Below are positions 22,275-31,122 of a stretch of DNA of 32,312 nt, one piece after another; position 1 is the first letter of the stretch; each line of letters opens with the position of its first letter. The stretch comes from Clostridiales bacterium (GTDB taxonomy: Bacteria; Bacillota; Clostridia; Christensenellales; Aristaeellaceae), in contig JAAYFC010000059.1 in assembly GCA_012728435.1 (NCBI GenBank), forward strand, positions 1 to 32,312. The letters run 5' to 3'. A model generated the notes under the pieces. It was not told where the DNA came from. It saw only the letters and a list, made by a program, of their open reading frames with translations, and made no database searches. A program made the position numbers and the translations under genes.

Positions 22275-23750
22275 ATGAGATTATCACACTTGGCCGCGGA
22301 AGCCTTGGCTTACGCGCAGGAGTTGACAGGAGATTGTGAAATACGCAGCCTGAGCGCTGACAGTAGGGAACAAACCAACCAAGGCTTGTTCTTTTGCATC
22401 AAGGGTGCCCATGTGGATGCCCACCAATACGCCGAACAGGCTGTAAAAAATGGCGCTGCTGCCTTGGTGGTGACAGAGCTTCAACCGCACATCAAGGTGC
22501 CGCAACTAAAGGTAACGGATGATCGCGCCGCGATGGCGCTGATAGCCCGTGCCTTTTTTGGCTTTGCGGATCGCGATATGAAGCTCATTGGTATCACAGG
22601 CACCAAAGGTAAAACGACAACAAGCTACCTGGTCAAAGCCATCTTAGAGCGCGCTGGATTTACTTGCGGGCTGATTGGTACAACCGGCAATATGATTGGC
22701 AACCAATGGATGAACAGCAGCTTGACTACGCCTGACCCGATTGAGCTGCACAGGACGCTTCGCTTGATGGCGGACGCGGGCTGTCAGTATGTCATTATGG
22801 AAGTGTCGGCTCATGCCATCTGGATGCGCAGGCTGGAGGGCCTTGCCTTTGAGGCGGGCTGCTTTACCAACCTTTCCCAGGATCATTTGGATTTCTTTGG
22901 CACAATGGAGGCCTATTTCAACGCCAAGCGCGATTTCTTCACTAAAAATGTGGTCAAAAACGCAGTCTTGTCCCTGGATGACCCTTGGGTGACACGGCTT
23001 CTGGAGGGGCTGAAAATGCCCAAAATCAGCTATGCCATCTGCACCAACGCAGACCTGTTTGCCCGCGATATCCAGATTGAGGAAGGCGGCGTTTCCTTCA
23101 TGCTCAGCCTCTGGAATGAGAAATATTATCCGGTGCAGCTAAAGCTGATGGGCATGTTCAATATCTATAATGCCCTGGCGGCCGCAGGTATCGGGTTAAT
23201 CCTTGGCATGGAGCCAGAGCTCATCTGCAAGGCGCTGGAGAGCGTCAACAGTGTGCCGGGACGCGCTGAGGTGCTGGATACCAATACTGAATACAAGGTG
23301 GTGCTGGATTACTCGCATTCACCTGACGCGTTGGAAAACATCCTGCTGGCCATTCGTGAGTTTATCAAAGGCCGGCTGATCGTTGTCTTTGGCTGCGGCG
23401 GTGATCGCGATCAAAGCAAGCGGCCCATCATGGGCGCCATTGCCGGTAAGATGGCGGACCTGTCTATTTTAACCAGTGACAATCCCAGGGCAGAGGACCC
23501 CTTGGATATTTTAGGCGCGATAGAGGAGGGCATCAAACCAACCGGCGGGTTGTATCAAGTAATTGAGAACCGCAAAGAGGCTATCAAGCATGCACTCAGC
23601 ATCGCGTCTCCGGGTGATGTCGTGTTGCTTGCGGGCAAAGGACATGAGACCTATCAGGAAGTCCACGGCATCAAGCGCCCCTTTGATGAGAAGGTCATCG
23701 TAGCGGAGTTGTTGAAGGAGATGAGAGCGGAGGGCCACAAAGATGCTTGA
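22275..23750 (+). CDS. murE: UDP-MurNAc-tripeptide synthetase, meso-DAP type
   Basis: MurE adds the third amino acid to the peptidoglycan stem peptide in the cytoplasm. The 491-residue protein has the Mur ligase N-domain with SADSRE (about 28-33), the ATP-binding motif GITGTKGKTTTSYL, and the central motifs EVSAHAI and FTNLSQDHLDFFGTMEAY. The C-domain motif is DNPRAEDP. The sequence DNPR marks enzymes that use meso-diaminopimelate, so this cell should have DAP-type peptidoglycan. The ATG at 22275 has GATGAGG 7 bases upstream. The stop overlaps the mraY start by 8 bases. Confidence 0.96.
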   Translation: MRLSHLAAEALAYAQELTGDCEIRSLSADSREQTNQGLFFCIKGAHVDAHQYAEQAVKNGAAALVVTELQPHIKVPQLKVTDDRAAMALIARAFFGFADRDMKLIGITGTKGKTTTSYLVKAILERAGFTCGLIGTTGNMIGNQWMNSSLTTPDPIELHRTLRLMADAGCQYVIMEVSAHAIWMRRLEGLAFEAGCFTNLSQDHLDFFGTMEAYFNAKRDFFTKNVVKNAVLSLDDPWVTRLLEGLKMPKISYAICTNADLFARDIQIEEGGVSFMLSLWNEKYYPVQLKLMGMFNIYNALAAAGIGLILGMEPELICKALESVNSVPGRAEVLDTNTEYKVVLDYSHSPDALENILLAIREFIKGRLIVVFGCGGDRDQSKRPIMGAIAGKMADLSILTSDNPRAEDPLDILGAIEEGIKPTGGLYQVIENRKEAIKHALSIASPGDVVLLAGKGHETYQEVHGIKRPFDEKVIVAELLKEMRAEGHKDA

Positions 23751-24726
23751 GGTATTAAGCGGTGCCATTGCCCTGGTTATCGTCCTGCTGCTGATGCCGG
23801 GTTTCATAAAATATATGAAGGACCGGGGGATGATTCAGCCGGGTTATGATCTGGGCCCGGACTCTTTTAAAAAGAAGGATAAGCCCCCCAACATGGGCGG
23901 GTTGATAATTGCACTTGCTGTTTTTGTTGCCTCCCTAATAATCAGCTTGGTTTCAGGCAACGTCAATGTGCTTTTACTGCTGATGGTCGCGGCCTTTGGC
24001 GGGTTAGCGATTGGATTTGCAGACGATTTTATCAAGGACGTTCAGCAGCACCATGATGGATTGCGACCGCGCTACAAGCTGATTGGCCAGACAGTGGTGG
24101 GTCTTGCTTTTTCTTTGATTACCATGAACCTGCAGGGGACGGCCATCCACCTGCCCTTTACCAAAACGACACTCGATCTGTCATATGCCTACCTGCCACT
24201 GATGACGCTGCTGTATGTCTTTATGACCAACTCCGCCAATTTACAGGATGGGGTGGACGGTTTGATGAGTTCCGTCACCTTGGCTGGCAGCGCCGCATTG
24301 GGCGCTATTGCGCTGATTATCAAGGGTGGCAGCCTGGGGAACCCCAGCATCGCTTTTGCCTGCTTCGCGCTAACAGGGGCGTGCCTTGGCTTCCTGCTCT
24401 TTAACCAGCATCCCGCGCGGATTTATATGGGCGATACTGGTTCAATGTTCATTGGAGGCCTGCTGACCGGTGCCGCGATGCTGCTGCGCCTGCAAATCTG
24501 GCTTTTGCCGTTGTGCTTTACCATGATTATGTCATCCGTCTCTGTCATCGTCCAGCGGCTGTATTTCAAGGCCACTGGCGGCAAGCGACTGATTAAGATG
24601 TCGCCAATCCACCACCATTTTGAAATGTCTGGCTGGAGCGAGAACAAAATTGCGCGCAGGTATACCCTTACCATTATCGTGTTGTCAGTCCTGGCAGCTT
24701 TGGCTGCACTTCCCATCGCGTCTTAA
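23743..24726 (+). CDS. mraY: MraY, lipid I synthase
   Basis: MraY transfers phospho-MurNAc-pentapeptide from UDP to undecaprenyl phosphate, making lipid I in the membrane. This 327-residue protein is slightly short but complete and has about ten hydrophobic segments. The catalytic landmarks are present: FADDFIK with the Asp pair, NSANLQDGVDGL, a Gly/Asp loop RIYMGDTGSMFIGG, and the family-specific SPIHHHFEMSGW near the C-terminus. PPNMGG near the start also fits. It overlaps murE and is followed after 20 bases by murD. Confidence 0.96.
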   Translation: MLEVLSGAIALVIVLLLMPGFIKYMKDRGMIQPGYDLGPDSFKKKDKPPNMGGLIIALAVFVASLIISLVSGNVNVLLLLMVAAFGGLAIGFADDFIKDVQQHHDGLRPRYKLIGQTVVGLAFSLITMNLQGTAIHLPFTKTTLDLSYAYLPLMTLLYVFMTNSANLQDGVDGLMSSVTLAGSAALGAIALIIKGGSLGNPSIAFACFALTGACLGFLLFNQHPARIYMGDTGSMFIGGLLTGAAMLLRLQIWLLPLCFTMIMSSVSVIVQRLYFKATGGKRLIKMSPIHHHFEMSGWSENKIARRYTLTIIVLSVLAALAALPIAS

Positions 24727-24746
24727 AGTGAAGGAAGGTGGGTGAA

Positions 24747-26156
24747 TTGGGCAAAGGAGCGGCAATCAGGCAGGAGGCATTCAAAGAATACGGGGGTCAG
24801 ACCGTGCTGGTGGTCGGCGCTGCGCGCAGCGGGTTAGCCGCCGCGCGGTTGTTGCTGTTTATTGGAGCGAAGGTTATCCTGAACGACATCAAACCACGGG
24901 ATAGATTTGAACTGGACGATGAGTTGCTGCAGCATCCAAACTGTGTGATGAGGTTTGATCAAGCTGCCGAGCCTTTGTTGAAAGACTGCGACAAACTGCT
25001 GATTAGCCCAGGCATTTCAGTTGACGCCCCCTTTGTGAGAAAAGCGCTGCAAATGGGCATTCCCATGATTGGTGAGCTTGATTTTGCCGCCGCTTGCACG
25101 GGTCTTGATATCATCGCCATCAGCGGCACCAATGGCAAAACAACGACCGTGACACTGGTGGGAGAAATGTTAAAAAAAGCCGGCCATGTTGTCCATGTAG
25201 CCGGTAATATAGGATACCCGCTCTCCGCTGCCGTGTTAAACGCGGAGGAAAATGACTTGTTGCTTACAGAAGTGTCCAGTTTCCAGATGGAAACCAGCAA
25301 GCACTTCCATCCACGGGTTGCCGCTTTATTAAATATTACGCCCGATCACCTGGACCGCCATAAAACGATGGACGGGTATGTTGGACTTAAAAAACGATTG
25401 TTTGCAAACATGGGTCAATTTGACACCATCGTGTTGAACTATGATGACGAGCGGCTTCAAGAGATATCCGCGGATTTGGTTTCAAAAACCATTTGGTTTT
25501 CCTATTTAAACAATGCGCCTGAAGGCGCGGTTCTGTTAGATGGGGAGATTGCCTGGCGCGAACAGGGGGATATCCGCCCCATTTGCATGGCAAAGGATCT
25601 GCTGATTCCGGGCGCGCACAATGTAGAGAACGCCCTGGCAGCGACTGCAATTGCACACCAAATGGAAGTGCCGTTTCCAGTTATCGCCTATACACTCAAG
25701 ACCTTCAAGGGGGTTGAGCATCGGATTGAGTATGTGACGACTGTGAATGGTGTACTGTGGCTAAATGATTCCAAGGGTACCAATCCGGATTCGACCATCA
25801 AGGCAATTGATGCAATGGCAGCTCCAACGGTGCTGATCGCTGGTGGTTACGACAAAGAGATTTCCTTCCGGGATATGGCAGAGGCCATTGTAAACGCTGG
25901 GAATATATCCTGTTGCGTGTTGATGGGGCAAACTGCGCAGAAAATCGGTCAGGATTTGAAAGCAGCAGGATTTACCGCATTTCACTATGCACATAGTCTC
26001 AATGAAGCGGTTCACCTCAGCGCTGCGCTTGCGAAAGAAGGGGGTAATGTGCTGTTCTCGCCCGCCTGCGCCTCCTTTGACATGTTTGATGACTATGAAC
26101 ACCGGGGGCGGGAGTTTAAGCGGTTGGTTCATCAACGAAAGGCAGAGGAGGGATAG
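24747..26156 (+). CDS. murD: UDP-MurNAc-L-Ala:D-Glu ligase
   Basis: MurD adds D-glutamate to the peptidoglycan precursor. The N-domain Rossmann motif VLVVGAARSGLAAARLL, the ATP motif ISGTNGKTTTVTL, the central SSFQME and NITPDHLDRH motifs and the C-domain motifs WLNDSKGTNPDST and IAGGYDKE are all present. The start is uncertain because no ATG is near. I prefer TTG at 24747, since AAGGAAGG (24731-24738) is then 8 bases upstream, giving 469 residues. GTG at 24738 would add three residues but overlaps that ribosome site. The stop lies one base before the ftsQ ATG. Confidence 0.95.
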   Translation: MGKGAAIRQEAFKEYGGQTVLVVGAARSGLAAARLLLFIGAKVILNDIKPRDRFELDDELLQHPNCVMRFDQAAEPLLKDCDKLLISPGISVDAPFVRKALQMGIPMIGELDFAAACTGLDIIAISGTNGKTTTVTLVGEMLKKAGHVVHVAGNIGYPLSAAVLNAEENDLLLTEVSSFQMETSKHFHPRVAALLNITPDHLDRHKTMDGYVGLKKRLFANMGQFDTIVLNYDDERLQEISADLVSKTIWFSYLNNAPEGAVLLDGEIAWREQGDIRPICMAKDLLIPGAHNVENALAATAIAHQMEVPFPVIAYTLKTFKGVEHRIEYVTTVNGVLWLNDSKGTNPDSTIKAIDAMAAPTVLIAGGYDKEISFRDMAEAIVNAGNISCCVLMGQTAQKIGQDLKAAGFTAFHYAHSLNEAVHLSAALAKEGGNVLFSPACASFDMFDDYEHRGREFKRLVHQRKAEEG

Positions 26157-26157
26157 G

Positions 26158-27054
26158 ATGCAGCATCTACCGCCCACCCCGCCAGAACCAGGCAGGAACC
26201 AACAGCCGCCTGTTCATCAGCAGCCCTGGGTGAAGGAGCAGCCATCTAAACAGCAGCAATCATATTATCAGCAGAAGAGCATTCCTGATGATGGATTTCA
26301 AGAGGAGGGGGGAGACCCACCGAAAGCAAAGGTCTCCGGCGCTGTCAAACTGTTGCTGTCTGTCTTAATTGTTGCGGCAACCCTGTTTTTCCTCAGATAC
26401 TACTTGTTCACCATCAACAAAGTACATTTTACAGGTCTTCGTAAGTTTTCACAGACAGACGCCGCCCGGTTGACAGGACTAGACTCCGGTCTGTTTTATT
26501 TTACACTGACAGAAAACTTCGTCCAGGACAGCGTGGAGTCAAACCACTATTTTATTTATGAAAGCATGGCCAAGGTCTTTCCGAACGGCCTGTCGGTGAA
26601 GGTGATTGAGCGATATCCTTTTGCGTTCTTCACCCATTTGGGTGTGGGTTACATATTGGCACAGGATGGTTTTATCCTCAGGGAGACGCGCGATTTGAAA
26701 GAAGGCTCCCAGCTGATCCACGTGAATGGGCTTGCGGTTTGGGGCCAGCAGATTGTGGGCAGTTTTCCCAACAGCACTGATCCCTCGCAAGGCGACAGCA
26801 TGATGTCACTGTTCCAGGAATTGGAGATGTGGGGCTTCAAAACAGAGATTGCAGCCATTGATATGTCTCAAACGCTGAATATATCCATGCAGACGAAGGA
26901 TGGCTATACAATCAATTTGGGCAGCGAAGAGAACCTGCACGCAAAAATTGGCACGGTTGCCTCCGTGGTCAACGAGCTTAGAAGGCGCAAGATGACCGGG
27001 GGTATCATCGAAGCGACTTTGCCAGGTGAAGCAACTTATCGGTCTGAGCGGTAA
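26158..27054 (+). CDS. ftsQ: FtsQ/DivIB division protein with POTRA domain
   Basis: FtsQ/DivIB bridges FtsL and FtsB/DivIC in the divisome. The 298-residue protein has a Pro/Gln-rich cytoplasmic N-terminus (about 1-57), one membrane helix (about 61-80; LLLSVLIVAATLFFLRYYLF) and a POTRA domain beginning INKVHFTGLRKFSQTDAARL. A beta domain follows with VIERYPFAFF and LAQDGFILRE. It lacks the C-terminal tail seen in some relatives. The ATG at 26158 follows GGAGG at 26148-26152. In Firmicutes the same protein is often called DivIB. Confidence 0.9.
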   Translation: MQHLPPTPPEPGRNQQPPVHQQPWVKEQPSKQQQSYYQQKSIPDDGFQEEGGDPPKAKVSGAVKLLLSVLIVAATLFFLRYYLFTINKVHFTGLRKFSQTDAARLTGLDSGLFYFTLTENFVQDSVESNHYFIYESMAKVFPNGLSVKVIERYPFAFFTHLGVGYILAQDGFILRETRDLKEGSQLIHVNGLAVWGQQIVGSFPNSTDPSQGDSMMSLFQELEMWGFKTEIAAIDMSQTLNISMQTKDGYTINLGSEENLHAKIGTVASVVNELRRRKMTGGIIEATLPGEATYRSER

Positions 27055-27087
27055 TCGATAAAATTAGAACAAAGTCTTAAAATTTGG

Positions 27088-27105
27088 AACATTCCATGGT
27101 ATGTT
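27088..27105. promoter_or_regulatory. operator-like dyad upstream of ftsA promoter
   Basis: AACAT-T-CCATGG-T-ATGTT is an 18-bp dyad, symmetric except at the two single spacer bases. It lies 22 bases upstream of the -35 box at 27128, a position suited to an activator or an upstream repressor site. The bound protein is unknown. Confidence 0.4.
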
Positions 27106-27127
27106 TTGCGTGATTCCTTGAAAAGGC

Positions 27128-27156
27128 TTGCATAGATGTCTCAAAAAGGTTACAAT
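27128..27156 (+). promoter_or_regulatory. sigma-A promoter of ftsA-ftsZ
   Basis: TTGCAT (27128-27133) and TACAAT (27151-27156) are separated by 17 bases. Transcription should start near 27163 and give a leader of about 80 bases. It lets ftsAZ be made apart from the mraZ-ftsQ genes. Confidence 0.72.
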
Positions 27157-27244
27157 AAACCGGCCAGACAATTGTTTGCTGTGCGGATTGCCAGCATTTG
27201 TTTTAATAGGCAAGAAAAACGCCCGAGAAATGGAGAGGTTTGCG

Positions 27245-28423
27245 ATGAGGAGCACAATCAGCGTCATTGATTTTGGCACCAGCAAAATCGTTGCACTGAT
27301 CGCGGAGGTCAGCGCCAGACAGCGCTGCGATATCATAGGTGCGGGTACAACCCCTTATGATGGGTACGCAAATGCGAGGTGGAACAACGGCAGCCAAGTA
27401 AATGAAGCCATCAGCACCGCAATCGCGAATGCTGAGGATCAGGCACGGGCAAATGTGAAGGCGGTTTACGCCGGGGTACCCGGCCAGTTTTCCAAGGTCT
27501 ACTCCTTTGAGGTCAAGGTGGATTTACAGGGGGCAGATCCCCGCGTCACCAGCCGGGACATCGCCGCCTTGTTCGCGCTTGCGGATGAGCAGGTGCAGGG
27601 CATCCCCGGCACACCCATTCACCGCAGCCCGGCCTGGTTTGTGGTGGATGACGGCAAAAAGACGTTGGAGCCGCTCAACCAGCAGGGGAATGAGCTGCGC
27701 GCGCTGATTTCCTTTGTTGTCGCAGATCGTTTCTTCATTGAAGACATCACCCAGCGGCTGCTCGCCATAGGTAAAACTGCTGCCGGCTTCTTCTCCACCC
27801 TCATGGGGGAGGCGATGCTGTTTATTTCCGAAACCGACCGGGACCGCACTGCGCTGCTGATTGACATAGGCTACTTGAACACGGATGTCATGGCTGTGGA
27901 AGGTGATGCGATTATTTTCCATAAAACGCTTCCCTTGGGCGGCGGTCATATTGCCGCAGATTTAACTTACGGCCTTGAAGTGCCGCTGGACAGCGCGGAA
28001 CAAATCAAGCGCAGCTATGAGTTTGGCCCCAGCAGCACCAAAACCAGTTTCGATGTCACGCTTTCCAATGGCGCGACGGAAACGTTCAGCCGTGACAAGG
28101 TATCAGAGATTCTGCTGCCTAGGGCTGATGAGATCTGTGAAGCCATCGTTAAGGCGGTGCGCGAGTCCTCTGTCCGCTTGGGCAACTGGTCGCCAGTCTA
28201 TCTGACAGGTGGTGGCCTGGCCATCAACAAAGGCGGCCGCGAGTATTTATCCGAAAAAATGGAGCGCCCGGTGCGAGAGCTGCCGCGCAAAGCAGTGAAG
28301 CTGTCCAGCGCGATTTACTCCAGTTCACTGGGCTTGCTTGATTTAATTATTGACACCAAGAACACTGCCAATGCCGGCCAGTCGGGTCTGCGCGGTTTCC
28401 TGCGCGGGCTGCTAAACGGCTGA
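27245..28423 (+). CDS. ftsA: FtsA-like actin-family division protein
   Basis: FtsA tethers FtsZ to the membrane and recruits later divisome proteins. The 392-residue protein has the phosphate-1 motif [13 protein letters not shown] (7-19), a 1C-like domain (about 80-165) and the adenosine motif [11 protein letters not shown]-terminal amphipathic helix [13 protein letters not shown] is a typical FtsA membrane anchor. The phosphate-2 loop is changed: the usual DIGGGTTD reads DIGYLNTD (207-214). The ATG at 27245 is preceded by GGAGAGG (27232-27238). An ATG at 27230 lacks such a site. ftsZ follows after 32 bases. Confidence 0.9.
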   Translation: MRSTISVIDFGTSKIVALIAEVSARQRCDIIGAGTTPYDGYANARWNNGSQVNEAISTAIANAEDQARANVKAVYAGVPGQFSKVYSFEVKVDLQGADPRVTSRDIAALFALADEQVQGIPGTPIHRSPAWFVVDDGKKTLEPLNQQGNELRALISFVVADRFFIEDITQRLLAIGKTAAGFFSTLMGEAMLFISETDRDRTALLIDIGYLNTDVMAVEGDAIIFHKTLPLGGGHIAADLTYGLEVPLDSAEQIKRSYEFGPSSTKTSFDVTLSNGATETFSRDKVSEILLPRADEICEAIVKAVRESSVRLGNWSPVYLTGGGLAINKGGREYLSEKMERPVRELPRKAVKLSSAIYSSSLGLLDLIIDTKNTANAGQSGLRGFLRGLLNG

Positions 28424-28455
28424 TTCACCAACACAAGGATAAAGGGGGACATACC

Positions 28456-29841
28456 ATGCAGGTTAAGCAGGTTGAGCCTGAAGTCACTACGAATTTCGCA
28501 TCAATCAAGGTCGTCGGATGCGGCGGTGGCGGCGCCAACGCGGTCAACCGAATGGTGGAAGCGGGCTTAAAGGGCGTTGAGTTTATCGCGGTCAACACCG
28601 ATAAACAGGCGCTTTCCACGTCCCGCGCCAACAAGAAGATCCAGATTGGCGAAAAACTGACCAAAGGCCTTGGCGCTGGCGCGGTGCCGGATATCGGCAA
28701 GCGCGCGGCGGAGGAAAGCCGGGAGGAAATTGCCCAGCACCTCAAAGGTGCGGACCTTGTTTTTGTCACTGCCGGCATGGGCGGCGGCACCGGTACGGGC
28801 GCTGCGCCCGTCGTGGCCGATATCGCCAGGGATTTGAACTGCCTGACCATCGCGGTGGTCACCAAGCCCTTCCAGTTTGAAGGCAAGCAGCGCATGCGCA
28901 ACGCCGAAACCGGTATTAACGAGTTGAAGCAGTTTGTGGACACCCTGGTGGTCATCCCCAATGACAGGCTGCTGGAAGTCGTGGCCCGCGGCACCTCCAT
29001 GCTGGAAGCCTTCCGCGTCGCGGATGATGTCCTGCGCCAGGGCATCCAGGGCATTTCGGACCTGATTGCCCTGCCCGCCCTCATCAACCTGGACTTCGCC
29101 GACGTGAAGACCGTGATGGAATCCGGCGGCATGGCCCACATCGGCATCGGTGTTGGCAAGGGCGAGAACCGCACCAGCGAAGCCGCCAAGGCTGCCATCG
29201 CAAGCCCGCTGCTTGAGACCAAGATTGACGGCGCGCGCGCCCTGCTCATCAACATCACCGGGTCTGAGGACATCGGCATCCTGGAGATCAACGAGGCCGC
29301 CAGGCTGGTGCAGGAGAGCGCGGACAGCGAGGCCAACATCATCTTTGGCGCTGGCATTGACAACAACCTGAAGGATGAAATCCACATCACGGTGATCGCG
29401 ACCGGCTTTGAGAAGAGCGCCTTCCCCACCCGGGAATCCAAGAAGAAGCCCTTCCGTGCTTCAGTGCCCTATGGCAGCGCTACCGCCGCGATGAATCCCT
29501 ATGAGAACCGCGCCGGGCTGGAGCGCCAGGACACAACTGGCTTTGAAGCGCCCTCTGTGCAAAACTTGTATGACAACCAGGAGGCAGCCTTCTTCCCGGG
29601 CACCAGCCGTCCCACCCCGCAGATGCAGGGGATGGGCGTGCCGCCGCCCGCTGCTGCGCCGCAAGGTTACCAGCCTCAGCAACCCTATCCCTACGTGCAG
29701 CAGGCGCCGCAGTTCCAAAACATCCAGCAGCAGCCGGGCGCTGCGCCCTATCAGCAGCCTGTGCAGCCGCAGCAATCCCAGCAGGCGGAGAAGGACGACC
29801 TGGGCGTGCCGGCCTACCTGCGCCGCAGCGTAAAAAAGTAA
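28456..29841 (+). CDS. ftsZ: FtsZ, tubulin-like GTPase of the division ring
   Basis: FtsZ assembles the cytokinetic ring. The GTPase core is fully conserved: [15 protein letters not shown] near the start, the tubulin signature [15 protein letters not shown] and the T7 loop NLDFADV with its catalytic Asp. After about residue 330 comes a long linker of roughly 115 residues, rich in Gln, Pro and Ala ([13 protein letters not shown] and similar), followed by the C-terminal peptide [11 protein letters not shown], which binds FtsA. Total length 461 exceeds the usual 350-400 because of the linker. AAAGGGGGA lies before the ATG. No good terminator follows directly. Confidence 0.98.
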   Translation: MQVKQVEPEVTTNFASIKVVGCGGGGANAVNRMVEAGLKGVEFIAVNTDKQALSTSRANKKIQIGEKLTKGLGAGAVPDIGKRAAEESREEIAQHLKGADLVFVTAGMGGGTGTGAAPVVADIARDLNCLTIAVVTKPFQFEGKQRMRNAETGINELKQFVDTLVVIPNDRLLEVVARGTSMLEAFRVADDVLRQGIQGISDLIALPALINLDFADVKTVMESGGMAHIGIGVGKGENRTSEAAKAAIASPLLETKIDGARALLINITGSEDIGILEINEAARLVQESADSEANIIFGAGIDNNLKDEIHITVIATGFEKSAFPTRESKKKPFRASVPYGSATAAMNPYENRAGLERQDTTGFEAPSVQNLYDNQEAAFFPGTSRPTPQMQGMGVPPPAAAPQGYQPQQPYPYVQQAPQFQNIQQQPGAAPYQQPVQPQQSQQAEKDDLGVPAYLRRSVKK

Positions 29842-29917
29842 CGCACCGCCCACTGAACCATTAAAAAAAGGGTATCATGGATATGGTATCGTCTTATAAC
29901 AAGATGACAGGACCTGG

Positions 29918-29951
29918 AAAACACAAAAACACCCCGGAAGCACCCGGGTGT
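29918..29951 (-). terminator. minus-strand terminator-like hairpin with no minus-strand gene
   Basis: On the minus strand the stem at 29951-29929 (ACACCC with GGGTGT) is followed by TTTTGTGTTTT, the pattern of a rho-independent terminator. No minus-strand gene ends here. It could stop antisense transcripts from the gcv region or be fortuitous. Confidence 0.35.
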
Positions 29952-29970
29952 GCCAGGAAATGACGCTATC

Positions 29971-29994
29971 AAGGCATGCCGCGCGGCATGCCTT
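29971..29994 (+). terminator. perfect 24-bp palindrome before gcvT, possible terminator/attenuator
   Basis: AAGGCATGCC (29971-29980) pairs with GGCATGCCTT (29985-29994) around GCGC. Only a short T run follows, so termination would be weak. It lies 6 bases before the gcvT ribosome site, so it could end the ftsAZ transcript, attenuate gcv, or affect translation. Confidence 0.45.
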
Positions 29995-30011
29995 TAGCAT
30001 AAGGAGGGCGC

Positions 30012-31097
30012 ATGGAAAAGAAAACACCGCTATATGATTTGCATCTGGAACTGGGGGGCAAAATCGTCCCCTTCGCTGGCTACCTGCTGCCGGTGCAGTA
30101 CCAAACGGGCGTCATCAAGGAGCACATGGCAGTCAGGACGGCTTGCGGCTTGTTTGATGTCTCCCACATGGGCGAGATTTTGATCAAAGGCCCGGACGCG
30201 CTATCCAACCTGCAGCGCTTTTTAACCAACGATTTTGCGGACATGGACATTGGCCGCGTGCGCTACAGCCCCATTTGTAATGAAAAAGGCGGCATCGTGG
30301 ATGACCTGATTGTCTACAAGTTCGCGCAGGACGAGTACTTCCTGGTGGTCAACGCCGCCAACAAGGACAAGGACTACGCCTGGTTTACACAGCACGCCAA
30401 GGGTGATGTGCAGATTATTGACCTGTCCGATCACTACGCCCAGCTGGCGCTGCAAGGCCCCAAGGCGAAGGACATCCTGTCCAAATTGACGGACGCGGAC
30501 AAACTGCCCACCAAGTATTACAGCTTTGTCCGGGATCTTGATGTATCCGGCGTTCCCTGCCTGGTCTCCCGCACCGGCTACACGGGTGAATTGGGGTATG
30601 AGCTCTACTGCGCGCCGGACAAGGTGGTGCAGTTGGCTAAAGCGCTGCTTGAAGCCGGGGCGGATGAGGGCCTCATTCCCTGCGGTCTGGGTGCCAGGGA
30701 TACCCTGCGCCTGGAGGCGGGCATGCCGCTGTACGGCCACGAAATGAGTGATGAGATCACGCCCTTTGAAGTCGGCCTGGACTTCTTCGTCAAGATGGAC
30801 AAGGACGACTTTATAGGCAAACAGGCATTACAGGACCTGGGCGAGCCACAGCGCGTCCGGGTGGGCCTTGTTTTGACCGACCGGGGGATTGCCCGGGAGG
30901 AGAGCGACGTGTATCATGAGGGCAGGAAGGTGGGCGTCACCACCAGCGGCACGCTGCTGCCCTATACCAACAAGGCAAGCGCCATGGCGCTTGTGCAAAA
31001 GGACATCGCGCAGGCGGATACCGAGGTAGAGATCGATGTGCGCGGCAGGCGCCTGAAGGCCAAAGTGGTAGACTTGCCCTTTTACAAAAGAACTTAA
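30012..31097 (+). CDS. gcvT: glycine cleavage system T protein (aminomethyltransferase)
   Basis: GcvT takes the aminomethyl group from lipoylated GcvH and passes the one-carbon unit to tetrahydrofolate, releasing ammonia. The 361-residue length is normal. Landmarks are YDLHLELGGKIVPFAGY at the start, CGLFDVSHMGEI with the catalytic-region Asp, FLTNDFADMDIGRVRYSPICNEKGGIVDDL, SRTGYTGELGYELYC, and CGLGARDTLRLEAGMPLYGHE. AAGGAGGGC precedes the ATG. gcvH follows after 25 bases, then gcvPA. Confidence 0.97.
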   Translation: MEKKTPLYDLHLELGGKIVPFAGYLLPVQYQTGVIKEHMAVRTACGLFDVSHMGEILIKGPDALSNLQRFLTNDFADMDIGRVRYSPICNEKGGIVDDLIVYKFAQDEYFLVVNAANKDKDYAWFTQHAKGDVQIIDLSDHYAQLALQGPKAKDILSKLTDADKLPTKYYSFVRDLDVSGVPCLVSRTGYTGELGYELYCAPDKVVQLAKALLEAGADEGLIPCGLGARDTLRLEAGMPLYGHEMSDEITPFEVGLDFFVKMDKDDFIGKQALQDLGEPQRVRVGLVLTDRGIAREESDVYHEGRKVGVTTSGTLLPYTNKASAMALVQKDIAQADTEVEIDVRGRRLKAKVVDLPFYKRT

Positions 31098-31122
31098 TTG
31101 AATTATTTTAAGGAGGACTCTT

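Larger units (their letters stand above)
29842..30011 (+). promoter_or_regulatory. structured leader between ftsZ and gcvT
   Basis: This 170-base gap contains three inverted repeats in a row: 29889-29907 (TCGTCTT and AAGATGA), 29913-29957 (outer CCTGG/CCAGG around an inner ACACCC/GGGTGT stem) and 29971-29994. GGTATC is repeated at 29871 and 29885. I found no clear promoter. The conserved bases of the glycine riboswitch, which often precedes gcvT, are not recognisable. Confidence 0.45.

Noticed and set aside
28425-29441. 338-codon minus-strand frame opposite ftsZ
   Set aside because: The ftsZ core is fully conserved on the plus strand. The antisense frame is an effect of high GC at third positions.
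29842-30011. Glycine riboswitch upstream of gcvT
   Set aside because: The conserved aptamer core could not be found by eye, and the gap is short. I report only a structured leader.
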